From: Bog-950 sp964631835
Lineage (GTDB): Bacteria > Bacteroidota > Bacteroidia > Chitinophagales > LD1
Reading direction: 5' to 3'
NCBI GenBank assembly: GCA_964631835.1
Contig: CAZWAD010000009.1
Coordinates: 1 to 64,000 of the forward strand
Length of the DNA stretch: 64,000 bases
Below are positions 44,510 to 52,489 of this stretch, piece after piece. Both the position numbers and the translations under genes were made by a program. The notes beneath the pieces were generated by a model that made no database searches, was not told the origin of the DNA, and saw nothing but the letters and a program-made list of their open reading frames with translations. How positions within the stretch are numbered: position 1 is the first letter of the stretch; each line of letters begins with the position of its first letter.

Positions 44510-45853
44510 CTAAAAATTCAGCACAGTATCGAGCGCATCATCTGCATCTTTATGAATGAAATTGCTCTGATATCCCATTGTTGTTGTTATACTGCTGTGT
44601 CGATACAATTTTTGTAACATTTGAGGGCTGATTTTGTCTCCTGAAATATTACCAAAACTGTGGCGGGAAATATGCATCGACATCTTCTTATTGATATTTA
44701 ATCTCTTTGCAATTCCCCTAAGCTCTGTATTAATCAGACCGTTAGCAGACCTGGCTTTGACAAAGATATCGTGAGGATTCTTAAGATCTGCTTTTTCAAG
44801 GTATGGGAAAACATACCCTTGAAAGTCATCCCGCAAGGGTTCATACTTATTCAGAATTTTCTGAACCTGATCTGGTATTTTCAAGGATACTTTCTTTTGA
44901 TTTTTCCCCATCACATAGTAAATCCTCCCGTCCAGAAAGTCACTCCACCTCAAACGTACTGTATCACTTACCCTGATTCCGGCAAAATAAAAGGAGAGCA
45001 ACCATATATTCAGTGCATGCCATTCGGGTGTTCCCTTTTTCAGTTTCAGGTTTTCCAGTTCCCGCAATTCACTTTCGGTTAAGCCAATCTTGTTCGCCTC
45101 CGGCATTCGGATTTTAATCTTTCCTTTTCCAAAGGGGTAGCGATTTGCATCTATGATATTTTCAGCTATAGCCCTGTTAAATAAGGTCCGGATACAGACA
45201 TAGTAGTTCATTACCGTCCTGTCCCCGACCTTTCTCTCCGTTTTCAGATAACAAGCAAGATCACGAAGGAAAGAAGGAGTAACACTTTCAAAGCGAAGTC
45301 CAAGGTCCTTGGCAAAATCTTTCATCACCTCAAACCGCGGTTGTTCAGACGAGTAACGGGAAAATTTCCCCGAAGATTTAAGTTCATCTAAATAGTGTTG
45401 GGCATAAACAAAGAACCTACCTGAAATTTTATTGGTCTGCTCGAGTCTGTCGTCTTCTTCCGCCCGGTTGATGTGCTCCGCAATGGAAATTTTAGGCACA
45501 GGTTCCCCATTCTTACGTGCCTGTTCTTGTTTCAATTTTACATCGTCTTTAATAGCCTCCCATTTTAAGTAGCGTTTTTTTAGTTGTGCCGAGGTCTGGT
45601 TTAGGTTCTTCAGTTTATCCTCCAATGCCAAATCATAAACGTTCATGTAGGCATCCATAATGATTTTATTCAGCTCTTCCTGTTTAGGGTTCCGAACAAC
45701 CATCATTTCATTTACATCCCATTGGTCTTCTGAAACGCCTACTTCCGTACTGATGTAATTGGACAATCGGTCACCGGTAATCCTTATCTGAACCGGATAA
45801 GTGCCGTCTTTTCTTTTCCGTTGTTTAACTAATACTCTTTTTACCTGTATCAT
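44510..45853 (-). CDS. Tyrosine recombinase (integrase) of the element
   Basis: 447 residues from the ATG at 45853; a TTG two codons upstream is ignored. An N-terminal arm-binding domain (RVLVKQRKRKDGTYPVQIRI) is typical of Bacteroidetes integrases. A core-binding SAM-like domain (~150-240) follows, then the catalytic domain with R (FAGIRVSDTVRLRW), HxxR (MHISRHSFGN) and Tyr (HSSITTTMGYQ). It lies about 240 nt from the tRNA-Leu 3' fragment and reads away from it. This is a classic int-att arrangement and makes it the probable integrase of the island to the left. Confidence 0.95.
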   Translation of the reverse strand: MIQVKRVLVKQRKRKDGTYPVQIRITGDRLSNYISTEVGVSEDQWDVNEMMVVRNPKQEELNKIIMDAYMNVYDLALEDKLKNLNQTSAQLKKRYLKWEAIKDDVKLKQEQARKNGEPVPKISIAEHINRAEEDDRLEQTNKISGRFFVYAQHYLDELKSSGKFSRYSSEQPRFEVMKDFAKDLGLRFESVTPSFLRDLACYLKTERKVGDRTVMNYYVCIRTLFNRAIAENIIDANRYPFGKGKIKIRMPEANKIGLTESELRELENLKLKKGTPEWHALNIWLLSFYFAGIRVSDTVRLRWSDFLDGRIYYVMGKNQKKVSLKIPDQVQKILNKYEPLRDDFQGYVFPYLEKADLKNPHDIFVKARSANGLINTELRGIAKRLNINKKMSMHISRHSFGNISGDKISPQMLQKLYRHSSITTTMGYQSNFIHKDADDALDTVLNF

Positions 45854-45944
45854 GATCAATAAGAATTGTCTTTAAGGATTTTAAGCGAACCTGAACTGGT
45901 TTTCACCCACCTCTGCGACAATTCATAACACAAGTTTAAGCATT

Positions 45945-45968
45945 TTGCTAAAACATTGCTAAAACATT
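45945..45968 (-). repeat. Two 11-bp-spaced direct repeats, putative integrase arm sites
   Basis: TTGCTAAAACATT occurs at 45945-45957 and again at 45956-45968 (overlapping by two bases, period 11). They lie between the integrase start and the att junction. One helical-turn spacing is typical for cooperative protein binding. Confidence 0.5.
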
Positions 45969-46071
45969 TTAACTAAATTTGTTAAAATTATTTCATCGAA
46001 TTAACTTAAAAATATTTATGTAATTAACTTATTTACAGTATATTATGCATAATTATCGATAATATATAAAA

Positions 46072-46089
46072 TTAGCGAAATTTCGCTAA
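46072..46089. repeat. 18-bp perfect palindrome beside the att junction
   Basis: TTAGCGAAATTTCGCTAA is a perfect 18-bp palindrome. It ends two bases before the tRNA-derived segment. It may be an excisionase/integrase site. Confidence 0.6.
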
Positions 46090-46090
46090 C

Positions 46091-46150
46091 ACAGGACTTA
46101 AAATCCTGTGGAACTTAAATTCCGTGCGGGTTCAATTCCCGCCCGCGGTA
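46091..46150 (+). tRNA. 3' part of tRNA-Leu(TAA), att site of the integrative element
   Basis: The anticodon stem CAGGA/TCCTG (46092-46096, 46104-46108) with loop CTTAAAA gives anticodon TAA. A long variable arm, T arm GCGGG-TTCAATT-CCCGC (46126-46142), acceptor 3' strand CCGCGGT (46143-46149) and discriminator A (46150) follow. The 5' half (acceptor, D arm) is absent: upstream sequence lacks ACCGCGG and is AT-rich. This is thus the partial copy left at one end after integration into the tRNA 3' half. The intact gene should lie at the element's other end. Confidence 0.85.
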
Positions 46151-46179
46151 CTTTTTTCAGTTCACCGGTAAGTCTGGAT

Positions 46180-46908
46180 TTATTTTATGCCCAGCCAGTT
46201 TCGGTTGCTAACAACTTCTCTCAAATCTTCGGGTGTATCAATCGAAATACTTTCGTGTTCGGTAAAGGCACATTTAATTTTGCAACCGTTTTGCAGCCAG
46301 CGGAGCTGCTCCAGTTTTTCTGAAATTTCTAACTGAGTGGGTAAAAGTTTGACTATCTCCAGCAAGACATTCTTCCTGTAAGCATAAACGCCAATGTGCT
46401 TAAATACTTGGCAGTTGACGGTTGACGGTTGGAGGCTCGAAGAACGCGAAAACATGAGTGCATTCAATTCACCATTCACAAAAGCCTTTACGCATGAGGA
46501 GTTTTGCTTTTCATCTTCATTTTGAAAGTTTCTGATAAGAGTAACAACCTGTGTTTCTGAAGAATTAAAACAGGAAGCGAGTAAATCAATCTGTTCCGGT
46601 GCAATGAAAGGCTCATCGCCTTGAATATTTACGACAACATCTACATCACAGCTTGCCGCCACTTCAGCGCAGCGTTCGGTCCCGTTCTTGTGCAATGGGG
46701 AAGTCATCATAACCTTACCACCAAAATTTTCTACTTCCCTAAAAATTTGTTCATCATCAGTTGCAACTATTACATCCAAAAGTGATTTTGCCTTAATTGC
46801 CTGTTCATAAACTCTTCTAATCATGGTTTTCCCTCCGATATCAACTAGTGGTTTTCCCGGAAACCGGGTGGAAGAATAGCGAGCAGGGATAATGCCTATA
46901 ACTTTCAT
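46180..46908 (-). CDS. kdsB: 3-deoxy-manno-octulosonate cytidylyltransferase
   Basis: 242 residues. It activates Kdo with CTP to CMP-Kdo for lipopolysaccharide inner core assembly in the cytoplasm. The N-terminal nucleotidyltransferase signature is IIPARYSSTRFPGKPL. VATDDEQI (~49), NGTERCAEV (~77) and VVNIQGDEPFI (~92) are all typical of KdsB, and length is normal. The gene starts 3 nt after nfeD, so they form one transcription unit. It ends 29 nt before the tRNA-Leu fragment, placing it on the chromosomal side of the junction. Confidence 0.97.
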   Translation of the reverse strand: MKVIGIIPARYSSTRFPGKPLVDIGGKTMIRRVYEQAIKAKSLLDVIVATDDEQIFREVENFGGKVMMTSPLHKNGTERCAEVAASCDVDVVVNIQGDEPFIAPEQIDLLASCFNSSETQVVTLIRNFQNEDEKQNSSCVKAFVNGELNALMFSRSSSLQPSTVNCQVFKHIGVYAYRKNVLLEIVKLLPTQLEISEKLEQLRWLQNGCKIKCAFTEHESISIDTPEDLREVVSNRNWLGIK

Positions 46909-46911
46909 TTC

Positions 46912-48246
46912 CTAATTCGAAGTAACAACCAGGTAAGTTGCCTGAACGCGAATAACTTTTACTGAAGAGTTTTTCTCTATAAAGCTTCCGTCAGCAATAG
47001 AGTCATAAAGTTCTCCGTTGATTTCAATTCTACCTGCAGGGCGTAGGTTAGTTACAGCAATACCGTTTGCACCTATCAAATCTTGCAATAAACTGTTTCG
47101 AACGGTAAAACCTTCCGAGGTGCTCATTTCAGCCACATCGCTCATCTTACGAAATACGGTAGAATCAAAAATTCTTTTCCCGAATGCAATCAGCAATACT
47201 AGGGGCAACGCCATAGCTACTGTTACCATAAGGAAGGCAGTAGCTACACTGCCGCTGGGAACAAAAGTAAAGTCAAAATCAATGTTGCGAACAAGAGCGA
47301 GGGCAAGCCCGGTAACCGTTAAGACTATGCCGCTTATTCCTGCAACGCCAAAGCCCGGGAATACAAATATCTCGAGAAAAATAAGGATAACACCGACAAC
47401 AAATAGGAGGATTTCCCAATTAGCCGCCAGTCCCTCAAGATAAAGCGGAGCGAAATAAATCAAAGCAGCCACTATTGAAACACTCAAAGGTAAAAACGTT
47501 CCCGGTGCCTTAAATTCAAAATATATTCCCCCGAAAATAATGAGTAGCAGCAAGCCCGAAACGGCAGGATTCACCAACCATATTACAATAGATTCGGCAA
47601 AATTACTGTCATGCTTTTCAATAACGTAAATACCTCCTGAAAGTTTGGAAAGAATGTCCTCGGGCTTTTCAACTTCGCCATTGCAGTAATTGTATTTGAT
47701 TGCTTCCTTGGTACTAAACGTGATTATCTTTCCCTTCTCTTTAATAGAATCAATTACTAAGTTTTCATCAGTCATGCCCTCGGCTATCAGCGGGTCTCTA
47801 CCTGTTTCTTCCGCAGTGGCACGCATTTTTTTACGCATATAACTCTGATATTTTTCAGGCATTAACTCACCTTCCTGATTTACCACACTCGCAGCACCAA
47901 TGGTTGAACCGGGTGTCATGTAAATGGAATCGCAGGCAATCGAAATCAGCGCACCGGCAGAAGCTGCATTGTTGCGGATAAAAACAATCGTGGGAATTTT
48001 TGTTTTCAGCAAAGCTGTTCGGATATTGTCCCCATCCACTACGGTCCCTCCGTAAGTATCCATATCAATAAGGATATATGAGGCTTTTTTTTCTTCCGCT
48101 TTTTTAATGGCGCTTTCGGTAAGTCGCGTCATCGAAGGACTTATTTCTTCATGGATTTCATACTCATACACAATTTTTGTTTGCCCAAATGAAAATTGGA
48201 ATGAGATGACTAAAAACAGAATTAATATCTCTTTAAAACGGTTCAT
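46912..48246 (-). CDS. nfeD: NfeD family membrane protease-like protein
   Basis: 444 residues, long-form NfeD. A signal peptide (~1-21) is followed by a ClpP/SppA-type serine protease domain with the nucleophile in NNAASAGALIS (~97) and a nearby Lys in YQSYMRKKM (~137) as possible dyad partner. Four to five membrane helices (~215-345) come next. A C-terminal OB-fold NfeD domain (~365-444: GANGIAVTNLRPAGRIEING) completes the protein. Long NfeD proteins are thought to work with stomatin-like partners on membrane protein quality control; no stomatin gene is adjacent here. It is divergent from nuoA. Confidence 0.9.
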   Translation of the reverse strand: MNRFKEILILFLVISFQFSFGQTKIVYEYEIHEEISPSMTRLTESAIKKAEEKKASYILIDMDTYGGTVVDGDNIRTALLKTKIPTIVFIRNNAASAGALISIACDSIYMTPGSTIGAASVVNQEGELMPEKYQSYMRKKMRATAEETGRDPLIAEGMTDENLVIDSIKEKGKIITFSTKEAIKYNYCNGEVEKPEDILSKLSGGIYVIEKHDSNFAESIVIWLVNPAVSGLLLLIIFGGIYFEFKAPGTFLPLSVSIVAALIYFAPLYLEGLAANWEILLFVVGVILIFLEIFVFPGFGVAGISGIVLTVTGLALALVRNIDFDFTFVPSGSVATAFLMVTVAMALPLVLLIAFGKRIFDSTVFRKMSDVAEMSTSEGFTVRNSLLQDLIGANGIAVTNLRPAGRIEINGELYDSIADGSFIEKNSSVKVIRVQATYLVVTSN

Positions 48247-48272
48247 TTTTGTTATGCTTTATCTGAGTAATA

Positions 48273-48280
48273 CAAATGTA
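48273..48280 (-). promoter_or_regulatory. Putative -7 box for nfeD-kdsB
   Basis: On the minus strand the sequence is TACATTTG, matching the Bacteroidetes -7 consensus TAnnTTTG, 26 nt upstream of the nfeD ATG. A clear -33 TTTG is not seen. Confidence 0.4.
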
Positions 48281-48302
48281 AAGATGAAAACTATTTTGTG
48301 AG

Positions 48303-48310
48303 TAACTTTG
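48303..48310 (+). promoter_or_regulatory. Putative -7 box for the nuo genes
   Basis: TAACTTTG matches TAnnTTTG, 50 nt upstream of the nuoA ATG. It is back to back with the nfeD box, about 22 bp apart. Confidence 0.45.
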
Positions 48311-48360
48311 TTTTTAATGTAATCGGCAAGTTTATTTTTGCTGACGCTTAAAAATAGTTA

Positions 48361-48726
48361 ATGACGGGAACCCATTTAGACTTTTTGCCCATTGCCATCC
48401 AGTTTGTTTTTGTAGCTGTGTTTATTGCTGTTATGCTGGCACTTTCGCATTACATCGGCCCCCGCAGAAGCTCAAAAAACAAGGATGCAAGCTTTGAATG
48501 CGGAGTTCCTCAACATGGCAACGCGCGTATTCCTTTTTCGGTAAAGTATTTTTTGGTGGCAATTCTTTTTGTGTTATTCGACATAGAAGTAATTTTTCTT
48601 TACCCCTGGGCTGTTAATTTCCGCGAATTGGGTATAGAAGGATTTTGGAAAATGATTTTGTTTATGGGCTTGCTTCTTTTAGGATTTTACTATGTAATTA
48701 AGAAAGGTGCACTCGAGTGGGAATAG
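48361..48726 (+). CDS. nuoA: NADH-quinone oxidoreductase subunit A
   Basis: 121 residues, three transmembrane helices (~10-30, ~62-82, ~90-110). The ND3/NuoA loop with the conserved Cys is KDASFECGVPQ (~41-51), and FDIEVIFLYPWA (~78-89) is a family hallmark. It belongs to the membrane arm of complex I and helps form the quinone-site loop. It is the first gene of the nuoA-F cluster, 32 nt before nuoB. Confidence 0.97.
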   Translation: MTGTHLDFLPIAIQFVFVAVFIAVMLALSHYIGPRRSSKNKDASFECGVPQHGNARIPFSVKYFLVAILFVLFDIEVIFLYPWAVNFRELGIEGFWKMILFMGLLLLGFYYVIKKGALEWE

Positions 48727-48733
48727 AACGCTG

Positions 48734-48741
48734 TATCTTTG
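48734..48741 (+). promoter_or_regulatory. Possible internal -7 box before nuoB
   Basis: TATCTTTG fits TAnnTTTG and lies 17 nt before the nuoB ATG in the nuoA-nuoB spacer. It could be an internal promoter. Confidence 0.3.
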
Positions 48742-48758
48742 CAGCAGAATAGAAATGT

Positions 48759-49328
48759 ATGACTGAAATAATTAGCGGAAATACTAAAGTAGAACTAAAG
48801 CCCAGCGAACAAGGCTACAACGGCCCGGGTTTTCAGTTAACCTCAATAGATAAAATAGTAGGGTTGGCTCGTTCAAAATCACTGTGGCCACTTCCGTTTG
48901 CAACCAGTTGCTGCGGAATTGAGTTTATGGCAACCATGGGTGCAAATTATGATTTGGCGCGCTTCGGATCTGAGCGTCCGAGTTTTTCTCCTCGTCAGGC
49001 AGATATGTTGTTAGTGATGGGAACTATTGCTAAAAAGATGGGGCCGGTTCTCAGGCAAGTGTACGAACAAATGGCTGAGCCGCGTTGGGTAATTGCCGTT
49101 GGTGCTTGTGCAAGTTCCGGAGGAGTGTTTGATACTTATAGCGTGCTTCAGGGTATTGATAAAATTATTCCCGTTGATGTGTATGTGCCGGGCTGCCCTC
49201 CGCGCCCCGAGCAGATTCTCGATGGGGTAATGAAATTACAGGAACTGGTAAAGAATGAACCAATGAAAAGAAGAACTTCTCCTGAGTATAAAGCAATGCT
49301 GGCCACTTACGGGATAAATGTGAACTAA
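48759..49328 (+). CDS. nuoB: NADH-quinone oxidoreductase subunit B
   Basis: 189 residues. This hydrophilic complex I subunit carries the N2 4Fe-4S cluster that passes electrons to quinone. The cluster cysteines are visible: ATSCCGIEF (~46), VGACASSGG (~112) and VPGCPPRPE (~142). Length and all motifs are normal. The following 67-nt spacer contains nothing notable before nuoC. Confidence 0.97.
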   Translation: MTEIISGNTKVELKPSEQGYNGPGFQLTSIDKIVGLARSKSLWPLPFATSCCGIEFMATMGANYDLARFGSERPSFSPRQADMLLVMGTIAKKMGPVLRQVYEQMAEPRWVIAVGACASSGGVFDTYSVLQGIDKIIPVDVYVPGCPPRPEQILDGVMKLQELVKNEPMKRRTSPEYKAMLATYGINVN

Positions 49329-49395
49329 AACTTAGTGCCTTTGTGTAGAAAATCCTGAAACACTAAGGCGCAAAGTCACAAAGACGAAAATACAA

Positions 49396-49926
49396 ATGGC
49401 TCTCATAAACGAAACAATAAAAGAGAAACTCATCGGCAAATTTGGCGAAGCAGTTAAGGATTTCACAGAACCTTACGGCATGCTCACTTTTGAAGTGGAA
49501 AGAGATAAGGCAATTGAGTTGATGCAGTTTCTGAATGAAGATGAGATATTACGATTTAATTTTCTCACCACGATGGCAGGAGTTCACTATCCGGACAACG
49601 AAGTAGAAAGACAATTTGCAATGGTTTATCAAATGCACAATTGGATTGATAACGTTCGAATTCGTTTCAAAGCATACCTGAACGGAGAGAAGCCTGAAAT
49701 AGAGAGTGCAACCCGTTTATTTAACTGTGCTAACTGGATGGAGCGCGAAGCATATGATTTTTACGGAATCATTTTTACCGGTCACCCGGATTTGAAGCGC
49801 ATTCTGAACATGGACGAAATGGTTTCTTTTCCGATGCGCAAAGAGTTTCCGTTAGAAGACCAGGGAAGAACAGATAAGGATGACAGGTACTTTGGGCGCA
49901 TACCTCAAAACACTAAATTGAATTGA
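49396..49926 (+). CDS. nuoC: NADH-quinone oxidoreductase subunit C
   Basis: 176 residues, the 30-kDa peripheral-arm subunit of complex I without a redox centre. Family blocks NWMEREAYDFYGIIFTGHP (~113) and FPLEDQGRTDKDDRYFG are intact. It is separate from nuoD, with 1 nt between stop and ATG. This contrasts with the nuoCD fusion of enterobacteria. Confidence 0.96.
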   Translation: MALINETIKEKLIGKFGEAVKDFTEPYGMLTFEVERDKAIELMQFLNEDEILRFNFLTTMAGVHYPDNEVERQFAMVYQMHNWIDNVRIRFKAYLNGEKPEIESATRLFNCANWMEREAYDFYGIIFTGHPDLKRILNMDEMVSFPMRKEFPLEDQGRTDKDDRYFGRIPQNTKLN

Positions 49927-49927
49927 G

Positions 49928-51166
49928 ATGACAGAGATTGTTCCTAAAACCATTGAAGAAAAATATGCCGTCATGATTCGGCAGCGCGAGAACGAGGACG
50001 GAAGTGAGCTTTCGATTCTCAATCTTGGGCCTACGCATCCTGCCACTCACGGAATTTTTCAGAATGTGCTGCTGATGGATGGAGAAAAAATTCTCGATGC
50101 CGAACCCACTATCGGTTACATCCATCGCGCATTCGAGAAAATTGCCGAGAACCGCCCTTTCTATCAGATTACTCCGTTAACCGATCGGATGAACTACTGC
50201 TCCTCTCCCATCAACAATATGGGCTGGTGGTTGACGGTTGAGAAACTTCTTGGTATTGAAGTTCCTAAGCGTGCGCAATACATCCGGGTTATTATGATGG
50301 AGCTGGCGCGTATTACCGACCACCTGATTTGCAATTCAATTCTTGCAGTGGATAGCGGTGCCTTTACCGGTTTCCTTTATGTAATGCAGTACCGCGAAAA
50401 GGTGTATGAAATTTATGAAGAACTGTGCGGTGCTCGTCTTACTACCAACATGGGGCGTATCGGAGGATTAGAAAGAGATTTAAGCGACACCGGTTTGCGA
50501 AAGCTTCGCGCCTTTATGAAAGAGTTTCCGGTTGCGTTTAAAGAGTTTGAAGATTTGGTTTCGCGCAACAGAATTTTCATGGATAGATGTATCAATGTAG
50601 GGCCTATTTCTGCCGAAAAGGCAATGAGTTACGGCTTCACCGGTCCTAACCTTCGCGCGGCAGGGGTTGATTATGACATCCGAAAAATGAATCCTTATTC
50701 TGGGTATCAGGATTTTGAATTTGATATACCGGTGGGCAAGACCGGTGATACGTACGACCGTTATTGTGTTCGCAATGCCGAAGTTTGGCAGAGCGTCCGC
50801 ATTATTCAGCAGGCGTTGGATAATATGCCCGAAGGCCCTTATCATGCTGATGTTCCGGATTATTATCTGCCGCCCAAGGAAGAGGTTTACAATAACATGG
50901 AAGCGCTCATTTACCATTTCAAAATTGTAATGGGTGAAGTGCCGGTGCCGAAAGGGGAGGTCTATCATGCGGTGGAAGGAGGAAACGGTGAACTGGGTTT
51001 CTATTTAATCAGCGATGGAAGCCGTGTGCCTTATCGCCTTCATTTCCGAAGGCCCTGCTTTATTTATTACCAGGCGTTTACCGAAATGATTAAAGGCTGT
51101 TACCTGAGCGATGCCATTCTTATTCTCAGTTCGATGAATGTAATTGCGGGCGAGCTTGATGCATAA
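49928..51166 (+). CDS. nuoD: NADH-quinone oxidoreductase subunit D
   Basis: 412 residues, the 49-kDa subunit that builds the quinone-binding pocket with NuoB. Conserved LGPTHPATHG (~28), GYIHRAFEKIAE (~57) and the C-terminal RPCFIYYQAFTEM and SSMNVIAGELDA are present. The HxxxH of the quinone site is in HPATHG. The gene follows nuoC after 1 nt, and nuoE begins 18 nt later. Confidence 0.97.
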   Translation: MTEIVPKTIEEKYAVMIRQRENEDGSELSILNLGPTHPATHGIFQNVLLMDGEKILDAEPTIGYIHRAFEKIAENRPFYQITPLTDRMNYCSSPINNMGWWLTVEKLLGIEVPKRAQYIRVIMMELARITDHLICNSILAVDSGAFTGFLYVMQYREKVYEIYEELCGARLTTNMGRIGGLERDLSDTGLRKLRAFMKEFPVAFKEFEDLVSRNRIFMDRCINVGPISAEKAMSYGFTGPNLRAAGVDYDIRKMNPYSGYQDFEFDIPVGKTGDTYDRYCVRNAEVWQSVRIIQQALDNMPEGPYHADVPDYYLPPKEEVYNNMEALIYHFKIVMGEVPVPKGEVYHAVEGGNGELGFYLISDGSRVPYRLHFRRPCFIYYQAFTEMIKGCYLSDAILILSSMNVIAGELDA

Positions 51167-51184
51167 TTCCTAAGTGAAACACTA

Positions 51185-51724
51185 ATGAGTCTCAATATAA
51201 AAACACAACAACCGGTTAAGCTGAGTGCAAAAACTCTTCAACGCATTGAGGAACTGAAATCGCGCTTCCCCGAAGGGAAAAAGAAAAGCGCCCTGCTCAC
51301 CATTCTTCACGAAATTCAGGATGAAAATGATAATTGGCTTTCGGTAGAGGCGATGGATAAAGTGGCTGAACTACTCGGCATTCTACCTATCGAAGTTTAC
51401 GAAGTGGTTTCTTTTTATACCATGTATAACCAGAAACCTGTGGGCAAATACATGTTTGAGTTTTGCCGCACTAGCTGCTGCGCTATTCGCGGGGCGGAAG
51501 ATTTGATTGATTATACCATGAATAAGTTGGGGGTGAAGGAAGAAGGCGAGGTTACGCCCGATGGCATGTTTTCGGTGAAAACCACCGAGTGTCTTGGCGC
51601 CTGCGGCTATGCCCCCATGCTCCAGTTGGGCGACTTCTACCACGAGTTTCTTACCCCCGAAAAAATGAATAAGCTGATTGACGGTTGCAAGGCAGGTAAG
51701 GTAGAGTTCTTTTCAAAAGTGTAG
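51185..51724 (+). CDS. nuoE: NADH-quinone oxidoreductase subunit E
   Basis: 179 residues, a thioredoxin-like 2Fe-2S protein (cluster N1a) of the NADH dehydrogenase module. Ligands are in FCRTSCCAIRG (~96-106; C-x4-C or C-x3-C) and ECLGACGYAP (~137-146; C-x3-C). The N-terminal helical domain (PEGKKKSALLTILHEIQ) is typical. It is separated from its partner nuoF by a minisatellite and a small membrane protein gene, which is unusual since nuoE and nuoF are normally adjacent. Confidence 0.96.
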   Translation: MSLNIKTQQPVKLSAKTLQRIEELKSRFPEGKKKSALLTILHEIQDENDNWLSVEAMDKVAELLGILPIEVYEVVSFYTMYNQKPVGKYMFEFCRTSCCAIRGAEDLIDYTMNKLGVKEEGEVTPDGMFSVKTTECLGACGYAPMLQLGDFYHEFLTPEKMNKLIDGCKAGKVEFFSKV

Positions 51725-51730
51725 GTGATT

Positions 51731-51920
51731 TTTCTGCCATTAAGCGGAGAGTTTGCGACAGATGGCAGTAAAGTTCCTCACCGAGGCTGAAGGTTTCCGC
51801 CACGTAGCAGTAAAGTTCCGCCACGAGGCTGAAGGTTTCCGCCACGAGGCAGCAAAGTTCTGCCAGATGGCAGAAGATTTCTGCCACGAGGCAGCAAAAT
51901 TCTGCCATTAGTCAGAGACT
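51731..51920. repeat. Minisatellite of about nine 20-22-nt units
   Basis: Alternating units of 22 and 20 nt, such as TTTCCGCCACGAGGCAGCAAAG and TTCCGCCACGAGGCTGAAGG (shown here only as consensus blocks CCGCCACGAGGC + AGCAAAG or TGAAGG), repeat about nine times with divergence at both ends. The average period is 21, so minus-strand frames look like heptad repeats. A perfect CTGCCAgaTGGCAG hairpin is at 51860-51873. Function unknown. Confidence 0.85.
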
Positions 51921-51986
51921 CTTTGACATACCGGAAAACAACAGAAAACAATAATTTTAACACAAAAACTCGTGTTTTTTCGATAA

Positions 51987-52379
51987 ATGACCATTCATAA
52001 CATAGCTAAGTTCCTTTACGGCTTTTTCGGAACACTTTTCATAATCGCGGGAAGTGCGGCTATTTTGTTCAAAACAGGCATGCTTCCTGAAGGAATAACA
52101 AACCTTATTGTAAAGCTGGCAGATAATAACCTCAATGGCATCCACCTTATTCAGGAATTGAGTTCGCTGCTGGTGTTTGCCGGGCTTATTTCGTTTTGGT
52201 TTATTAAAAACTATGAGCAAAGCATGCCCTTTCACTGGTTTATCACCATCTTCTGGGCTTTAATTGCCCTGGTTCATTGGTTCGATGTAAGGGGAGCAAA
52301 ATCAGTTGCCGGACCTGTTATCAATACAATCCCCTTTGTTTTGTTCTTGATTGTTGGAATATTGCGAAGCAAAAAATAA
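51987..52379 (+). CDS. Small four-helix membrane protein between nuoE and nuoF
   Basis: 130 residues with four hydrophobic segments (~8-30, ~57-75, ~83-100, ~108-126). MPFHWFITIFWALIALVHWF is a characteristic aromatic stretch. It is not a complex I subunit I recognise. It is followed by a 110-nt spacer before nuoF, and is probably cotranscribed with the nuo genes. Similar unannotated membrane proteins occur in Bacteroidetes. Function is not known. Confidence 0.72.
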   Translation: MTIHNIAKFLYGFFGTLFIIAGSAAILFKTGMLPEGITNLIVKLADNNLNGIHLIQELSSLLVFAGLISFWFIKNYEQSMPFHWFITIFWALIALVHWFDVRGAKSVAGPVINTIPFVLFLIVGILRSKK

Positions 52380-52489
52380 CTAGGGTTAAAAAGAAAATGT
52401 CAGCGAACAGTTTCATTAAAGAATAAAGGCGGGGAATTTTTTGAAAGAGTTTAGCAGTAAAAATTAGTTTGAATAAAGTATAAAAAACA

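Noticed and set aside
46060..46150. Complete functional tRNA-Leu
   Set aside because: The 5' acceptor strand and D arm are missing; only the portion from the anticodon stem onward is tRNA-like.
46108..46323. Plus-strand frame beginning MELKFRAGSIPARG over the tRNA fragment
   Set aside because: This is the well-known spurious frame through a tRNA T arm, and it runs antisense into kdsB.
51651..51963. Minus-strand heptad-repeat proteins in the nuoE-nuoF spacer
   Set aside because: Several frames are open only because the repeat period (21) is a multiple of three. One overlaps nuoE, and none has a proper start or conserved domain.
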